Part shown: piece by piece, positions 52,031-63,102 of the stretch | Numbering within the stretch: the stretch's first letter is position 1 | Layout: each line of letters begins with the position of its first letter | Source of the DNA: Agapetus fuscipes | Lineage: Eukaryota; Arthropoda; Insecta; Trichoptera; Glossosomatidae | NCBI GenBank assembly: GCA_951799405.1 | Contig: OX637346.1 | Location: forward strand, 8,641,215-8,705,214 | Direction of reading: 5' to 3' | DNA: 64,000 nt | Notes under the pieces: model-generated | Seen by the model: the letters and a program-made list of their open reading frames with translations, nothing else | Told to the model about the DNA's origin: nothing | Databases searched by the model: none | Translations under genes and position numbers: made by a program

Positions 52031-53869
52031 ACACCGAACCCATGAAGGGGCTAGACCAGACAACTGTCAACTTTCCCTTATATTTCCCTCATAAATTATT
52101 CTATAATAATCGGGGGACGTTTTGCAAGACAAAACCGATATAGGGTATACCACGTAGATCATTCTAATGGATATATACTAAAATACAACCACATCCTAAC
52201 TTTTCTATGGTAAAATTTAACTTCACTTCCAGGAAGGCTTGCTTGAAATCGATTCCCCTATAATAAAGGTTTCCGGAAAGTTAGTTATTGAGTTTCCTTG
52301 TTTGATAATTCAAAACCTAGTTAGTATTTTATGTATGTACATTGTCAGTTTGACCGATCGGGTCTAATGGCTTTCTCTTCAAATTATCCGAAGTAAAATA
52401 ATAAAAGAGCTTTATTTTGTTTACAAAATAGCTGATAAAAATTCTGAGTCTCACGGTTATAAAAAAAAATCGTAGCAAATACTTTTTAGGATACTGTTAA
52501 TATGTATTTTAAATAATTTTGTTGCATTTCCTTATGAATAAAGAGAAATAAGCGGCTTTGTTTCATCTTATTTTAAATAAAATTTCCGTATTTGAGTACT
52601 CCTATAATATAATGTTATAGAAGTTGTGCTCTTAACCAAGACGAATTATTTATGACATAAGTATATTTTATGACATTACAGTATTTTTTTTTCAGAGAGA
52701 GATATTGTGTAGTGGCACCTTTGTGTGACGTCAATACCCCGGCACACGTTGTCCCCGCAAAAGTAAACATTTATTAGATTCCCCGGCGTCCTTTCACAGT
52801 ACAGGCGGAAAATTCCTTCTGGATATTTTCATACAGAGGAATTTCTCCGCCCCTGGACTGGCTCCGTAATATTTTACGACTTTTCTATTCCAAGAGGTGT
52901 ACGAGTCCGATAGTTCTATAATCAAATTGTGTTTACGGTAAACAAACTTATTATGTTTGTGTATTTTATGAAAAACATAAATAAAATCTCTATTTGTAGT
53001 ATAACCGCAGTCTTTTCCATTTTCCACTTAAGGTGATCAGTACACAAACTTTTTAGATAAATTCTTTCTTTTCCAGATTTTAACCTAAAGTTTCATCCTG
53101 ATTTTTCAATTTCACTTCCATTTCTTTCTCGGTCTTCTTTTTCATCTTTTGCCATTATTATATGAATTTGTATGTTTTTTCTTCCTTCATTACATTCTCC
53201 ATTTTTTTAAGACATTTTTCATATTTTTTGGTCTATTCCTTACAAATACCAAATCCATATTATTTACTCCTTCACCTAAATATAAAACGTTGCTAAGTAC
53301 ACAGAAAAATTCAAACTAAATCACTTTTTTCAGGCACTGTTTTTTTTCAAGTGTTTATTCTTTCTCCAACATTTTGTACTCCATATTTATGTGACTGATA
53401 TGATATTTTTCGTACAATTACAGCTGTTTTCATCAATATTTTATTTTTTGTTTCAGGTAAGATGTAGTTCCCAGCTTAATACTACTCACAGTTCGATAAC
53501 ATCATACTCAATTTTACTGGAAAAGTAAGTAAGTATCTACATAATATAAGAAACAATTAAATAGTTGAACAAGCGTTTTGGTCTACCGTTCTTTTTTGCA
53601 CTCATAATATCAGTGAACCACATGTTAATTTGTTTGCGGCCGTAAAGTTTTTGTAAGGTACACACACAGATCCATCAGCACAATTTTTCCGGCCGGGGCA
53701 TTTGCGTATTTACCCTGCATTTTATTTTGTCTTATCTCCTGACAAATGAGGGCTGTGAAAATTTTCGCACAATTTAAAATTCAGCGCATTAAATTTCTGT
53801 CTCACTGCGCGAGAGGCCATTTTTCATTTTCATTTTGGCGGCATTCATCGAAGCGAAAAGCGTCCTCTT
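52031..53869. other. Unique DNA; decayed LINE-2 trace and GC-richer blocks
   Basis: About 52690-52870 is GC-richer and includes TGACGTCA at 52726-52733. About 53120-53260 may be a strongly decayed minus-strand LINE-2 (TTTCTCGGTCTTC, CATTTTTTTAAGAC-like blocks). About 53690-53860 is GC-richer and unique. No gene recognised. Confidence 0.35.
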
Positions 53870-54000
53870 GTAAACTTTACGTCATAACGCAATCATAGCG
53901 TTTACCAAGAATACATTAAAACTTACACTCCCATTCGAAGCCCTTTTTCATTTTTTATATATTTTTTGGTAAGCGCTATAGTTGAGTTTTGTACTTGGGG
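53870..54000. mobile_element. MITE-P copy
   Basis: Right half close to consensus (TTGGTAAGCGCTATAG and TGTACTTGGGG, then TA). Left arm CATAACGCAATCATAGCG. The left terminus is decayed. Confidence 0.8.
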
Positions 54001-54002
54001 TA

Positions 54003-54517
54003 GGCATTATATAATTTGTAAGGCTCTGGTGCTAAAAAGGGGCGTCCAGTTGACGCCCCTCACCTCTGACATGTTTTTTGATATTTTGTGATAAATAACG
54101 CCGCTCCTGAAACGCCCCCTTTTGCATTAGCTGAAATTTTTAAGAGATGAATAAATGAGATATTACCCCATTCATCACTTTTCATTATATTTACTCTCAT
54201 TTTCAAAGCAACATATTTTTTTAAAGAAACAAAAATAAAAGTACAAGATTTCATCTACTGATAATCTTTTTTATCATCTTTCACCTTGTCGTTTAAAGGG
54301 AAGTGAACTGTTTTTGTCCTATTTACATTATTTGAAATCGCCTAGCTTTCAAAAAATGTAAAACAGAAAACGAATTACTTTTTTTTGTGTAATCTTACAA
54401 ATTGTCTGAAATAACCTTGATAACATTTACTTACACAATCTTTTTATTGATATTCCTTTCAACGTCGATGAAGAAAAATATAAATTTTGTTAATCTAAAT
54501 TTTATATGATTTTTATT
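54003..54517. other. Unique DNA
   Basis: A small palindrome AGGGGCGTCCAGTTGACGCCCCT is at about 54038-54060. Nothing else recognised. Confidence 0.4.
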
Positions 54518-54738
54518 CCTAGACTTTTATGAGTTGGTTGGTATGAGGTTGAAGATACTGAAAAATTGGTTCATATTTTCTTAAGTCACACATGTTTCAG
54601 TGATTTTTATATTCATTTGAGATTTGGCTTCAATTTTGTAAGTGTACATGCATCTAGTGAAGTCGTAAGCCACATGCGTTTAGTTTTTTGTGTGTGCATA
54701 AGATTTGAATCTTGAATCTTTGCAACTCAGATTATAAA
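54518..54738 (+). mobile_element. SINE-B, old copy
   Basis: GAGTTGGTTGGTATGAGG, TGAGATTTGGCTTC, GTAAGTGTACATGC and the end TTTGCAACTCAGATTATAAA can be aligned in order; several blocks are shortened. Confidence 0.75.
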
Positions 54739-54971
54739 GACATTATAATGTGTAATTCAAGTAGAAAACCTCTACAAAAATAAACTCGATGAAGTATTTC
54801 CAGCTACACAAAGTGAGTTCCTTTCATGTATTAATACATTATGTGCGGACTGCGAAGCGATAGGAGTAGAAATATTTGGCGGGAAAACCTTTTTCTTTGT
54901 CACAATTCATTAAAGCTTTCTCTGACACTCCGACCGTAGAGTTCCGGCTCATTGGTCCCAGCACTCTACGA

Positions 54972-55942
54972 CAGAGGTTCTCAAAGTCGTTGGCTTCGTA
55001 ATACCCTTACCGATTTCTCTATTTTTCCAGCATCCCTTAAAAATGCAATTATTTGTGATTAATATGAAATTATCTGTAATTAATAAATTTCCAAATTAGT
55101 TCTTAGCTTAATTTATTACAGATCACGCACTTTACGGGTTTTTAGATTATTTTGCCATTGTTTCTTCACATAACGAGCAAAAATATTTGTTCATCTGAAA
55201 AGTCCGTCAAGTGTGAGATTAAAATCAAGCGCTTTTCTTTTCAAGACGTGCAATACTTTTAAGACTCTTAAGGTTATTTGGTGTTCTAGTGCTATGAGTT
55301 ATAAAAAAAACTACTGGAGTCATCTTTGGAATAAAGTTAACAGTGTGATCTAATCGGCTTAAGATCTACTTTTCACAGCATTGCTTCCCTTTTTTTAAAA
55401 CGTGTTCCTGAACTAGGAAACCCTTGGGTTCAGGTATGAAAAAGATTGTGTCCATATCTCCTGAAATAACCATTACGTACAAACAAACACAAAAAGTATC
55501 ATTTTGATGGCAACCTTGTCAATCAAACATAGTTAACCTAGGTAATTAAAATTAATAAATACAAAATACAGATACAATTAGCTTTTAAGTTTTGTTATAG
55601 GTGTAGGTTCATAATAGGTTCAACTCGCCACATGCGACACCTTCGGGGATAACGCGGAGAGAAATTACACTATATGTGTAGCTTAGTTGCGTTGCGTTTT
55701 GCGTTTATAGATCATATCTTGGAAAGTTTCTTGGAGAGTTTATCTACGTTTTTTTGTAATTTCGGACACATGTCAGTGCATTTAGTCGGTTGTAAATAAT
55801 GGTTCAATGCATTTTGGTATGGATGTAATTGCTTTAATAAATCCAGGCAGTTTTCTTCATCATATTGACCCTTAATTTGTACCCCCAGCTTGTCAAAATT
55901 AATCGTCGTGCGGGTCCATATTGAACACTTTGGGGATCACTG
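54972..55942. mobile_element. hAT-type non-autonomous DNA transposon
   Basis: Short imperfect inverted ends: CAGAGGTTCTCAAAG on the left and CTTTGGGGATCACTG on the right. Flanks CTCTACGA (54964-54971) and CTCTACGG (55943-55950) form an 8-bp target duplication with one mismatch. The end sequence and the 8-bp duplication are typical of hAT elements. The 971-bp interior is AT-rich without a transposase frame and contains a SINE-A fragment. Confidence 0.8.
55610..55698 (+). mobile_element. SINE-A 3' fragment inside the hAT element
   Basis: ATAGGTTCAACTCGCCACAT to GTAGCTTAGTTGCGTTGCG. Either inserted after the hAT or carried by it. Confidence 0.88.
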
Positions 55943-55950
55943 CTCTACGG

Positions 55951-56640
55951 CCTACGACACAGTTCTCTTCGTCTACGCCCAACGACTCAGTTCTATGTTC
56001 TACGCTTTTGACATTAAGACAAAGCTTTCCTTAGAAGCTACGCCACACAACTCATACCTAACTCTATACCAAAGCATTCCACGAGTCATCTAATTTTACA
56101 TTCAAAATACCATTTTTTGCAAAGGCTGAAAAGTTGGATAATTGAATAAGTTGTTTGGGCATCTAGTAATAATGAAATTTCTCCAACTTAAATTAAGTTG
56201 CAGCGCCGAGTGATGACTTTTTCTTCTTTATCATAATTCTGTTTAGTTCATTAATTTTGTCGTTTCAATTTTCCTCGCAAATGCTGGGCGTACTTTCTTA
56301 TTTAATTTGAAAAGTTTGTGTATTAAAGATTATATTTTACAGACAGGGTTTTAATTAACCCAAAAAATATAACTTTATTTGTATTTTGTATGAAAAAAAA
56401 TCATGGATCACAATATTGTTCCCATCGTAGTATCCCTTATCTTATTTACAAAGTTTTTTTGTTTGTTTTATTCATATTGAACACATGCTATTAGACAGTT
56501 TGCCATTGCTTTGTTCGCTCGACCGTAGCAAGGCAGTACACAAATATATTGCTCTATGAGCTTATCTTTCATTTTAAATTTTGTAATCCTTCGTAGCCAT
56601 TCATATTTCATCATGCGGTTAGCATTATTCATTTGACCTT
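55951..56640. other. Unique DNA
   Basis: TCTACG recurs several times from 55943 to about 56015. A 67-codon frame (55890-56093) spans the hAT end and is not a gene. Elsewhere AT-rich. Confidence 0.4.
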
Positions 56641-56663
56641 GATACTCATTTCTTGTGAAGGCT
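56641..56663 (-). mobile_element. SINE-A internal fragment
   Basis: ACTCATTTCTTGTGAAGGCT is an exact piece of the SINE-A body. It is followed by CTAATCTAATCT, a SINE-B-type tail on the minus strand. Confidence 0.6.
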
Positions 56664-56675
56664 CTAATCTAATCT

Positions 56676-56770
56676 ACTGTTTTATTTTCACACACGGTAC
56701 CGATTTTTTTTTAATTACTTGTATATTGTTATTCAAATAAAATCGGTATCGTGTGTGAAAATAAAACAGT
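56676..56770. repeat. Inverted repeat, arms about 32 bp
   Basis: ACTGTTTTATTTTCACACAC and GTGTGTGAAAATAAAACAGT, with GGTACCGATTTT and AAAATCGGTATC inside, one or two mismatches, spacer about 30 bp. Probably a small MITE; part of it is shared with 33.28 kb. Confidence 0.8.
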
Positions 56771-56859
56771 GTTTTAAACAAAAAATGTTTTTTTTTTAAA
56801 ACATAAATCAATCAACATGAATTTTCACAGTGTTAATACACAAACCATAAAAAATTTAA

Positions 56860-57111
56860 TCTAATCTAAGTTGCAAAGATATGTTAGGTACATTGGAGAT
56901 TCACATTATATGCATTCTCACAAGCAGACACGTACAAGTTCGCGCTTTCAAATGCCGCATGTGAACCTACAACATTAAAACCCAAATCTCGTATGGACAT
57001 ACACCCTGCAACTCTTGCCGTCCTTTCCTGAAACAGAGGTGACATTGGCAAAGTGAACATTTTTTTACAGCATGGGTGGTCAGCCGCATACCAACCTATA
57101 ACTCAAGGAAC
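56860..57111 (-). mobile_element. SINE-B, full-length (second subfamily)
   Basis: Contains TACATTGGAGATTCACATTA and CACAAGCAGACACGTACAAG, as in the copies at 22.1 and 61.0 kb. Tail AATCTAATCT. Confidence 0.9.
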
Positions 57112-57162
57112 AATAAAATAAATAGAGGAAAAACAAAATAAAATATCTTCAATACTTCTATC

Positions 57163-57277
57163 TCAAAATAAAATACCGGCAAGGTATTTTATTTTGAGTT
57201 CGACACCCTCGGTGGGATTCGAACCCAATCTCACGGCATGAAATGCAAGCACTCTACTAACTGAGCTATGGAGCGGT
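57163..57277 (-). mobile_element. SINE-A head with palindromic junction
   Basis: On the minus strand the tRNA-like head (A box TAGCTCAGTTAG, B box GGTTCGAATCC) is followed, after GGGTGTCGAA, by TCAAAATAAAATACC then GGTATTTTATTTTGA. The segment after the head is thus inverted on itself, probably by template switching. Confidence 0.8.
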
Positions 57278-57724
57278 TTAAAATGCATACTTTTTAAGTT
57301 TTAAAACCGTAATCCTCCACAGCCATACAATCCATATTTCATCATGCAGTTAGCATTATTCTTTCGACCTTGTTTAGATTTCTGAAATCTCTGTATTCAA
57401 ATACATTTCAGTCGCATCTAAGGTTGAAATTGAAAAATGTAAGGGACCTAATCCGCTTAAGTTCTTACGGCCCTCTTTTTGTAAGGCTTTCCATTATTTT
57501 CATGCCACTCTCCACAAACAATTGTTTATAACTCTCTGCTATGGTTTCCGAGATCTTTGTTCAAAATTCAACTCGACCGCGCACATCTTAGCGATAGAAA
57601 TACGAAATGGAATTCTACCAGCTGAAGATTAATACATTATCTACTCTGCCATTGTTACTATTTGAGACAATGTCTCTCTTTTGGAAAGTTTAATTTTCGT
57701 TTCAGATTCATCTGCCTTTATTAA
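57278..57724. other. Unique DNA
   Basis: A weak resemblance of the block at 57305-57375 to 56575-56640 (CATTCATATTTCATCATGC) indicates an old local duplication. No gene. Confidence 0.4.
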
Positions 57725-57872
57725 AAACCAGCCTTACAGCAACTAGATCTTTCTTGAGAATTTTCGCTGACTACAGCAAGCTCAGAATTGCTCAGCTTGG
57801 TAAATTATGTATACAAAAACACTAAATAAATAAGCATTAGTAATATAATGCTTATTGATTTGGTGTTTTTTT
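57725..57872 (+). mobile_element. SINE-C, old copy ending in a tail-to-tail palindrome
   Basis: CAGCCTTACAGCAACTAG and TTTCTTGAGAATTTTCGC match the SINE-C body; the end AACACTAAATAAATAAGC is followed at once by its inverted copy GCTTATTGATTTGGTGTT, so two SINE-C 3' ends face each other. Confidence 0.6.
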
Positions 57873-58093
57873 ATTTATAATAATTTTTTACTTTACACAG
57901 AAACAAATCATCATTTTGTATTCAATAATCTAAGATTTTTCAAAATGAAAATTAACCCATCCATCTTTAATTTAGTGAAACATATTTTTTGTATGTAGTA
58001 TTTAGAAACTATATTTTTTGAGGTTGATTGAATATAACTTTCTGAAAAAAATGGCGCTTAAAATCAGTTATATACGCTCAACGGCTAATTATT

Positions 58094-58171
58094 TCTAACA
58101 TCCTTGGTGGTGATCGAACCCTAGCCCTTTGGCATGACACGCAATCTTTCTACCAACTGAGTTACCGGACA
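58094..58171 (-). mobile_element. SINE-A head only
   Basis: Minus strand: GTCCGGTAACTCAGTTGGTAG (A box) and AGGGTTCGATCACC (B box), then CAAGGATGTTA. The body is absent. Confidence 0.75.
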
Positions 58172-58574
58172 AAACGTAATTAATTATATAATGGATTTGT
58201 ATTTTGAATCATGCTATTTATATAATAAACATTGGTTAAATCTAGTTACTTTATTTTTTTTAAAACATTTCTAAACTTTTGCAACACCAAACAGAAAAAA
58301 ATTACAGTAAGTAACAAGCGCTTTCATAAACTAATTTTCCCTTACACGTGCATGTTGGCAAAAGTTGTTATTACACGAATATCACTACACTGGCTATTTT
58401 TAAAACTCTCTCAAAAACATCCGGCCCGAGTTTGCTAACTTCCCATCGCTGCATCAAGTTTTATCTTGGAGCCGCTTTGCAGTGCCCCTCCCCCTCACCT
58501 ACCCGCTCACAACCCACCCTCACCCCTCCAATACAGCCTCCAGCCTTGGAACGAATAGCCAAGGTTGTTCTCTG
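58172..58574. other. AT-rich DNA then a C-rich stretch
   Basis: At about 58484-58545 the plus strand is very C-rich, with repeated CACCC-like motifs (CCCCTCCCCCTCACC, ACCCACCCTCACCCC). An 84-codon frame crosses it but shows nothing recognisable. Confidence 0.4.
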
Positions 58575-58576
58575 TA

Positions 58577-58731
58577 CCCCGAATATAAACCACTACGTTT
58601 AAACTCAAACAAAGCGTAAACCAAAAAATGTATATTAAACTGAGCGGTGCCTATTTTGAAGCGTTTTAATTTTCACGTATTCATGTTGAAACACTTAAGT
58701 TGAGTTTGAGTACAAAGTTTTGTACTCGGGG
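58577..58731. mobile_element. MITE-P copy, TA-flanked
   Basis: TA at 58575-58576 and 58732-58733. Ends CCCCGAATATAAAC and TTTTGTACTCGGGG; arm GTTTAAACTCAAACAAAGCG. Confidence 0.88.
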
Positions 58732-58733
58732 TA

Positions 58734-60118
58734 ATGCAGAGTCCGAATATAGGTCGGCGGAAAAACCGGCTACGCTTGGGGCGTGCTACGCTTGGCGTAG
58801 GCATCTCTGATCCCTGCCTAAGGGTTGATTTAACAATGCGTTTAGTTTGGATTAACTGGGATTGAAGTCAATCCGAAGAATAAAGTGAAGTTTATTTGAA
58901 TTACGTGGGTCAAATGTGAGCTAAATCATATCTCCAATTGATGAACTGGCTTTTTGGTGAGCCAGTCAAAATAAATTTTGCATCACCTACGAACGTATAT
59001 TCCGATACAATCGTAGGATTTGCATACAAAATTAGATGATGCACTTTTTAATTATAAATAATAATATCTTGAGAAAAAACTCAAAGTACGACGAAATTGA
59101 GTCTGCAAACGTTTTTTTTGTTGTCTATTGCGTTTTTACTTCTCTAGAAAGGTACAATTTAAAATAAAATCACTGTCATTAAACTAAGTATTTAAACAAT
59201 CAATTCACCCATAATGGTGTTTGAGAAAGGGTGCCTCGTAAACAGATGTTGGCTTTGCCCTAACAAAAGAGTCAAGAATAAGGTATTTTTATGACTGTTC
59301 AGAATGATTGCTTTGCAGATTTTCAGTTACTGTGCAATGATATTATTTAAGTCACACGAAGTCTTAGAAAAATAAATCAAGAAGCATTTTTGTGAATCCC
59401 GGACACATTTTGTAATGTATGTAATGTAACACTAGAAATGTATACCTTGATAAGCCGCCTTCCAACTTACCCCAATTTTATCTCTCACCCCATAGAGTGT
59501 AATCGATACAAAGAACCCTCAAACTCATAACGGAATCATACCCAGTTTCTCGTTTGTATTTTTACAACCCCGTGCATGCATTTCACTAGCGTGAAAGGAG
59601 TTGGAGGGTGTAAAACATCGATCCGAGTATAAAAGATCCGCAGTAAAGATTGAAGCATACGTAGCTAGCGCGTACAGTCCGCAGATACGGGTTTTTGGAA
59701 AAGTTAATTTAATTTATGATGATGTAGCGGCCTGAAAATTGTAGCACTGAAGCAAAACAACCCCTGAAGTGTGTGCCAGACATTTTACCATGTGTAAATA
59801 CATAAAACTGGTTTTAGGGTACGTGTAGTACGTTGCATGTATACAAAAACAACATATTCTTACAAACTTCCTTAGATTTTATGCTGTTATGGGTGAATTT
59901 GCAATTTAATTCTTAGTTTTTTTAAACTGGCATTTGTTAATTTCTTCTAGAATACGATCGTTTCCTTATATATGATTTAGTTGGTAAAATTCTCTTGTGT
60001 TAATGTGTACTTAAACATTGATCTCTTTTCAGTTTTTTTTTCGACCCAGCCTTCATTGCTTCAATAGTAATTTGTGAACAATACATCAGATACAGTATTC
60101 ATATGTTCCTCGTCATGT
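58734..60118. other. Unique DNA with a weak promoter-like TATA motif
   Basis: TATAAAAG at 59628-59635 within a GC-richer stretch (59560-59690) could be a TATA box. No initiator at the canonical distance, no open frame and no splice signals follow, and the GAGTATAAAA context also resembles a MITE-P end. The rest is AT-rich. Confidence 0.35.
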
Positions 60119-60340
60119 GGTGCTGTGACCCATCAAGATAAGACGGTGATATTGACTGGCGTATTTGAAATAAAAACGACGTTGGTTCAAGTCCTTGACG
60201 ATATGTTCAACCCTGAATCAAATGATGTCATTTTTAATTAACACAGTATAAAAACATTTTATGAATAATTAATTGACAATTAGGTATCTACCTGTTTCTG
60301 ACCATGCAAAAATAGGTTGGTACGTTCCTCTCTTTCCTAT
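60119..60340 (+). mobile_element. SINE-D relic, second copy
   Basis: GTGCTGTGACCCATC at the head, an intact B box GGTTCAAGTCC and the tail CTGACCATGCAAAAATAGG followed by TTGGTACGTTCCTC match the 16.6-kb copy in order. The A-box region has decayed. Confidence 0.55.
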
Positions 60341-60920
60341 ATTTTCTTTTATTAGAAAAAAAAATGATTTTCTTGACCTTTTCATTTATTAACCTTAAAG
60401 GCTTGATATTCCGGCGAATTATCTTTCCTGTATAATTAATTTACAAAATATCCAAATATCCTAATCGAATATATGAATAATAATATGAACAAGGGGAAAA
60501 ATATGTTACCCAAAAGCGATTATCTTCATCTCGTGAAACAGTAAATATTTTCTCAAGATCTTAACAAGAATTGTTATCAAATATTTATTTAGCTTACACA
60601 AACAATCTTTATTTATGCGCAAATACACATTATCTAGCAAACATATCTCACGGTTATGGCGCTAGGGAAGCTGCTTTTTTTCGCTAATATTTTTTGTTCC
60701 CTTAAATGGGTCAACGGCGTGGGCTTACAAAACTGAAATATGTGCCTACATTCTGATGTAAAACAATTCTAGAAAAATAACACTATTTTGGCACGTGTGT
60801 AAATAAATGTTTGATTGAAAAAAGTGTTCTAATTGAGTAAAAAAACGAAAATGTATTTAAGAAGTTTAAAAATACTCTTCACATTTTGTTTTTTTTAGCA
60901 ATTCAAATTATTTGCCTTGG
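60341..60920. other. AT-rich unique DNA
   Basis: Nothing recognised. Confidence 0.4.
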
Positions 60921-61196
60921 CATCTAATCTAATCTAATCTAATCTAATCTAATCTAATCTAAGTTGCAAAGATATGTTACATTGGAGATTCACATTACAT
61001 GCATTCCCACAACCAAGACACGTACAAGTTCGCGCTTGCACGTGCCTCATGTGAGCCTACAACATAAAAACCAATCTCAAATGGACATACACCCTGCAAC
61101 TCTTGCCGTCCTTCCCTGTAACAGGGGTGACATTGGCAAAGTGAACCATTTTTACAGCATGGGTGGTCAGCCGCATACCAACCTATAAGTCAAGGA
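60921..61196 (-). mobile_element. SINE-B, full-length, with long (AATCT)n tail
   Basis: The 3' tail consists of about seven AATCT units on the plus strand, the longest in the window. The body belongs to the second subfamily (CATTGGAGATTCACATTACA). A 74-codon frame inside it is not a gene. Confidence 0.92.
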
Positions 61197-61264
61197 ACAA
61201 TATAGATAAGCATAAAGAACCAAATTGCATATTTTGTTTAGAATGGAATATTTGTGTCTTTAGT

Positions 61265-61380
61265 TTACTTGACTAACAGGTTGGTATGAGGATGACTCCC
61301 ATGCTGTAAAAACTTGGTTCTTACATGTCAACCCATCTCTAAATGATAATAGTCTTGCAACTTACATTATAGATTATATA
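61265..61380 (+). mobile_element. SINE-B with large internal deletion
   Basis: The 5' part (CTTGACTAACAGG and TTGGTATGAGGATGAC) runs to CATGTCAACCCATCTC, then jumps to the 3' end (TCTTGCAACTTACATTATAG). Confidence 0.82.
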
Positions 61381-61710
61381 GAAAGGTTAGTTTTGTATCT
61401 TTGAAGAAATGAAGTCTTCTTCAGCCTTAAGGAGGAGAGACTTAACAAGAAAGAACTATTATTTACATATTTATTCGCTTAATCATATTTGGCTTGAGAG
61501 CGATTGTTCCGCGTATCTGCTTCGTTATTAATAAACAAGAGATTATCCGCCTTCATCGCTTACGCACTTTTTCCATCCCTTTGTTGGCTCCCCTGCCTTA
61601 GCCCTTATTATCCTTAAGCTCTCAGCAAACGACTCCAGTTCATCCTCGTATTTCACGATGTGTGCTTAGAAAGGCTCGTCTGTTTTAGAATGCGTAAGAT
61701 CTTCTCTGAA
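61381..61710. other. Unique DNA
   Basis: GC-richer than average from 61500 to 61700. Nothing recognised. Confidence 0.35.
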
Positions 61711-61860
61711 CCCAAGCACTGAACTCAACATTTAAACACAACCATAGCGTTTTCCAAAACATAACGTAAACTTAAACGCTCACAGTAAGCGCTGCTTTAG
61801 TTCCTGTTTATTTTTGGTAAACGCTTTGGTTTGGTTTAAACGTAATAATTTATACTTGGG
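61711..61860. mobile_element. MITE-P copy
   Basis: Arms ACACAACCATAGCGTTTTCC and TTGGTAAACGCTTTGG, centre CGCTCACAGTAAGCGCTG, ends CCCAAGCAC and TTTATACTTGGG. Confidence 0.85.
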
Positions 61861-62226
61861 TGACTGTAGTAGATTTATGCTCGTGGGTAGTACATAGATT
61901 TAGTTATTTCGGCACAGTACACGTGTAACAATTTCTTTGAATTCTAAAACATGAGACGTGAAATGAATTTATTTTTTTCAATTTTACGGTTTTGCAAGCA
62001 AGTGCTAGATTAGAAGGTTTTCATTTCAACGGCGTAGGTATATTGTTTTAATGATACGAGTACATAGATTTCTTTACTGTTAACTAAAAAAAAACTACCT
62101 GCACAATTTTTATACGTTCGTCTTTTTCATTCTTAGTTTGAAACACATGGACGATTAATTTTTTCTCGATGAAAATTATATGTGACTTGAGGTTTGTATT
62201 AATTCCCCTTTGTTTCCCTTTAGAAT

Positions 62227-62310
62227 AGGATACAAATCGCTACATGCTACTCCTTCGGAGATAATGCAGACAAGAAGTTACACCACATGTGTAGCTTAGT
62301 TCCGTTTTTT
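62227..62310 (+). mobile_element. SINE-A 3' fragment
   Basis: AATCGCTACATGCTACTCC to GTAGCTTAGTTCCG. Confidence 0.8.
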
Positions 62311-62855
62311 GCGTTTAGATGAAAAATTGTATATTTTGAGATAATTCACCTGAATGAATTTAGTGTCGTATCGAGGTAGTAAGTGATTATTGTTTATTTA
62401 TCAATATTAGCCAAAAGAAATTTTCAATCCAATGATGATAATTAACGTAATTGTATTTTGCTAACAAAATCATTTTGTTATTACTCTGTGCAATAATTTT
62501 GTTGCACAATTGCCAACATTAAACTGGATTTGTTAAGAATAATATTATTGTAATCCGACTGATCACGCTTTGTTATTGCAATAACAGAAAAGCAATGGCG
62601 GCTTGCGTGAACCATTTTCCAATAAAACTGTTTGTTTGGCGGTTAAGCGGTTCACTTGCCCATCGCTTTCCCGCTAAAAACAACCAGACTAACCGCCCGT
62701 GGAAGAGCACTAATAATGCTCACTGAATAAATTAGTTCGGCGCTTCTGTCAGAGCGAAGTCCTGCGATGCGTTTAGTTGTATCTATATTTGAAGCAGCTG
62801 GAAAGATAGCTCTTACAAGAGTTACCACCTATCAATAAAATTTGTCCAGTCTATA
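62311..62855. other. Unique DNA with a GC-richer block
   Basis: About 62590-62720 (TTTGGCGGTTAAGCGG, TTTCCCGCTAAAAAC) is GC-richer and non-repetitive. No gene recognised. Confidence 0.4.
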
Positions 62856-63100
62856 TTCCTTGATTTATAGGTTGGTATGAGGCCGACCTACCATTCTGTA
62901 AACAATGGTACACGTTACCGATGTCAGCCCTGATACAGGGAAAGTCAGCAAAAGTTGCAGGGTTTATGTTCATTTGAGATTTTAATTTGTAGGTACACGT
63001 GCAGCATTTGACGGCAACTTACACATGTTGTTGTGTGGACATGCATTTAATGTGAATTTTAAATGTTAACATATGTTTACAACTTAGATTATTATATATA
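62856..63100 (+). mobile_element. SINE-B, full-length, diverged
   Basis: TTCCTTGATTTATAGG to a short GATTATTATAT tail. Immediately followed by an old SINE-A copy. Confidence 0.88.
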
Positions 63101-63102
63101 TT

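Noticed and set aside
60921..60962. Independent pentanucleotide satellite or telomere-like repeat (AATCT)n
   Set aside because: It is the 3' tail of the adjacent SINE-B; shorter tails of the same type end other copies.
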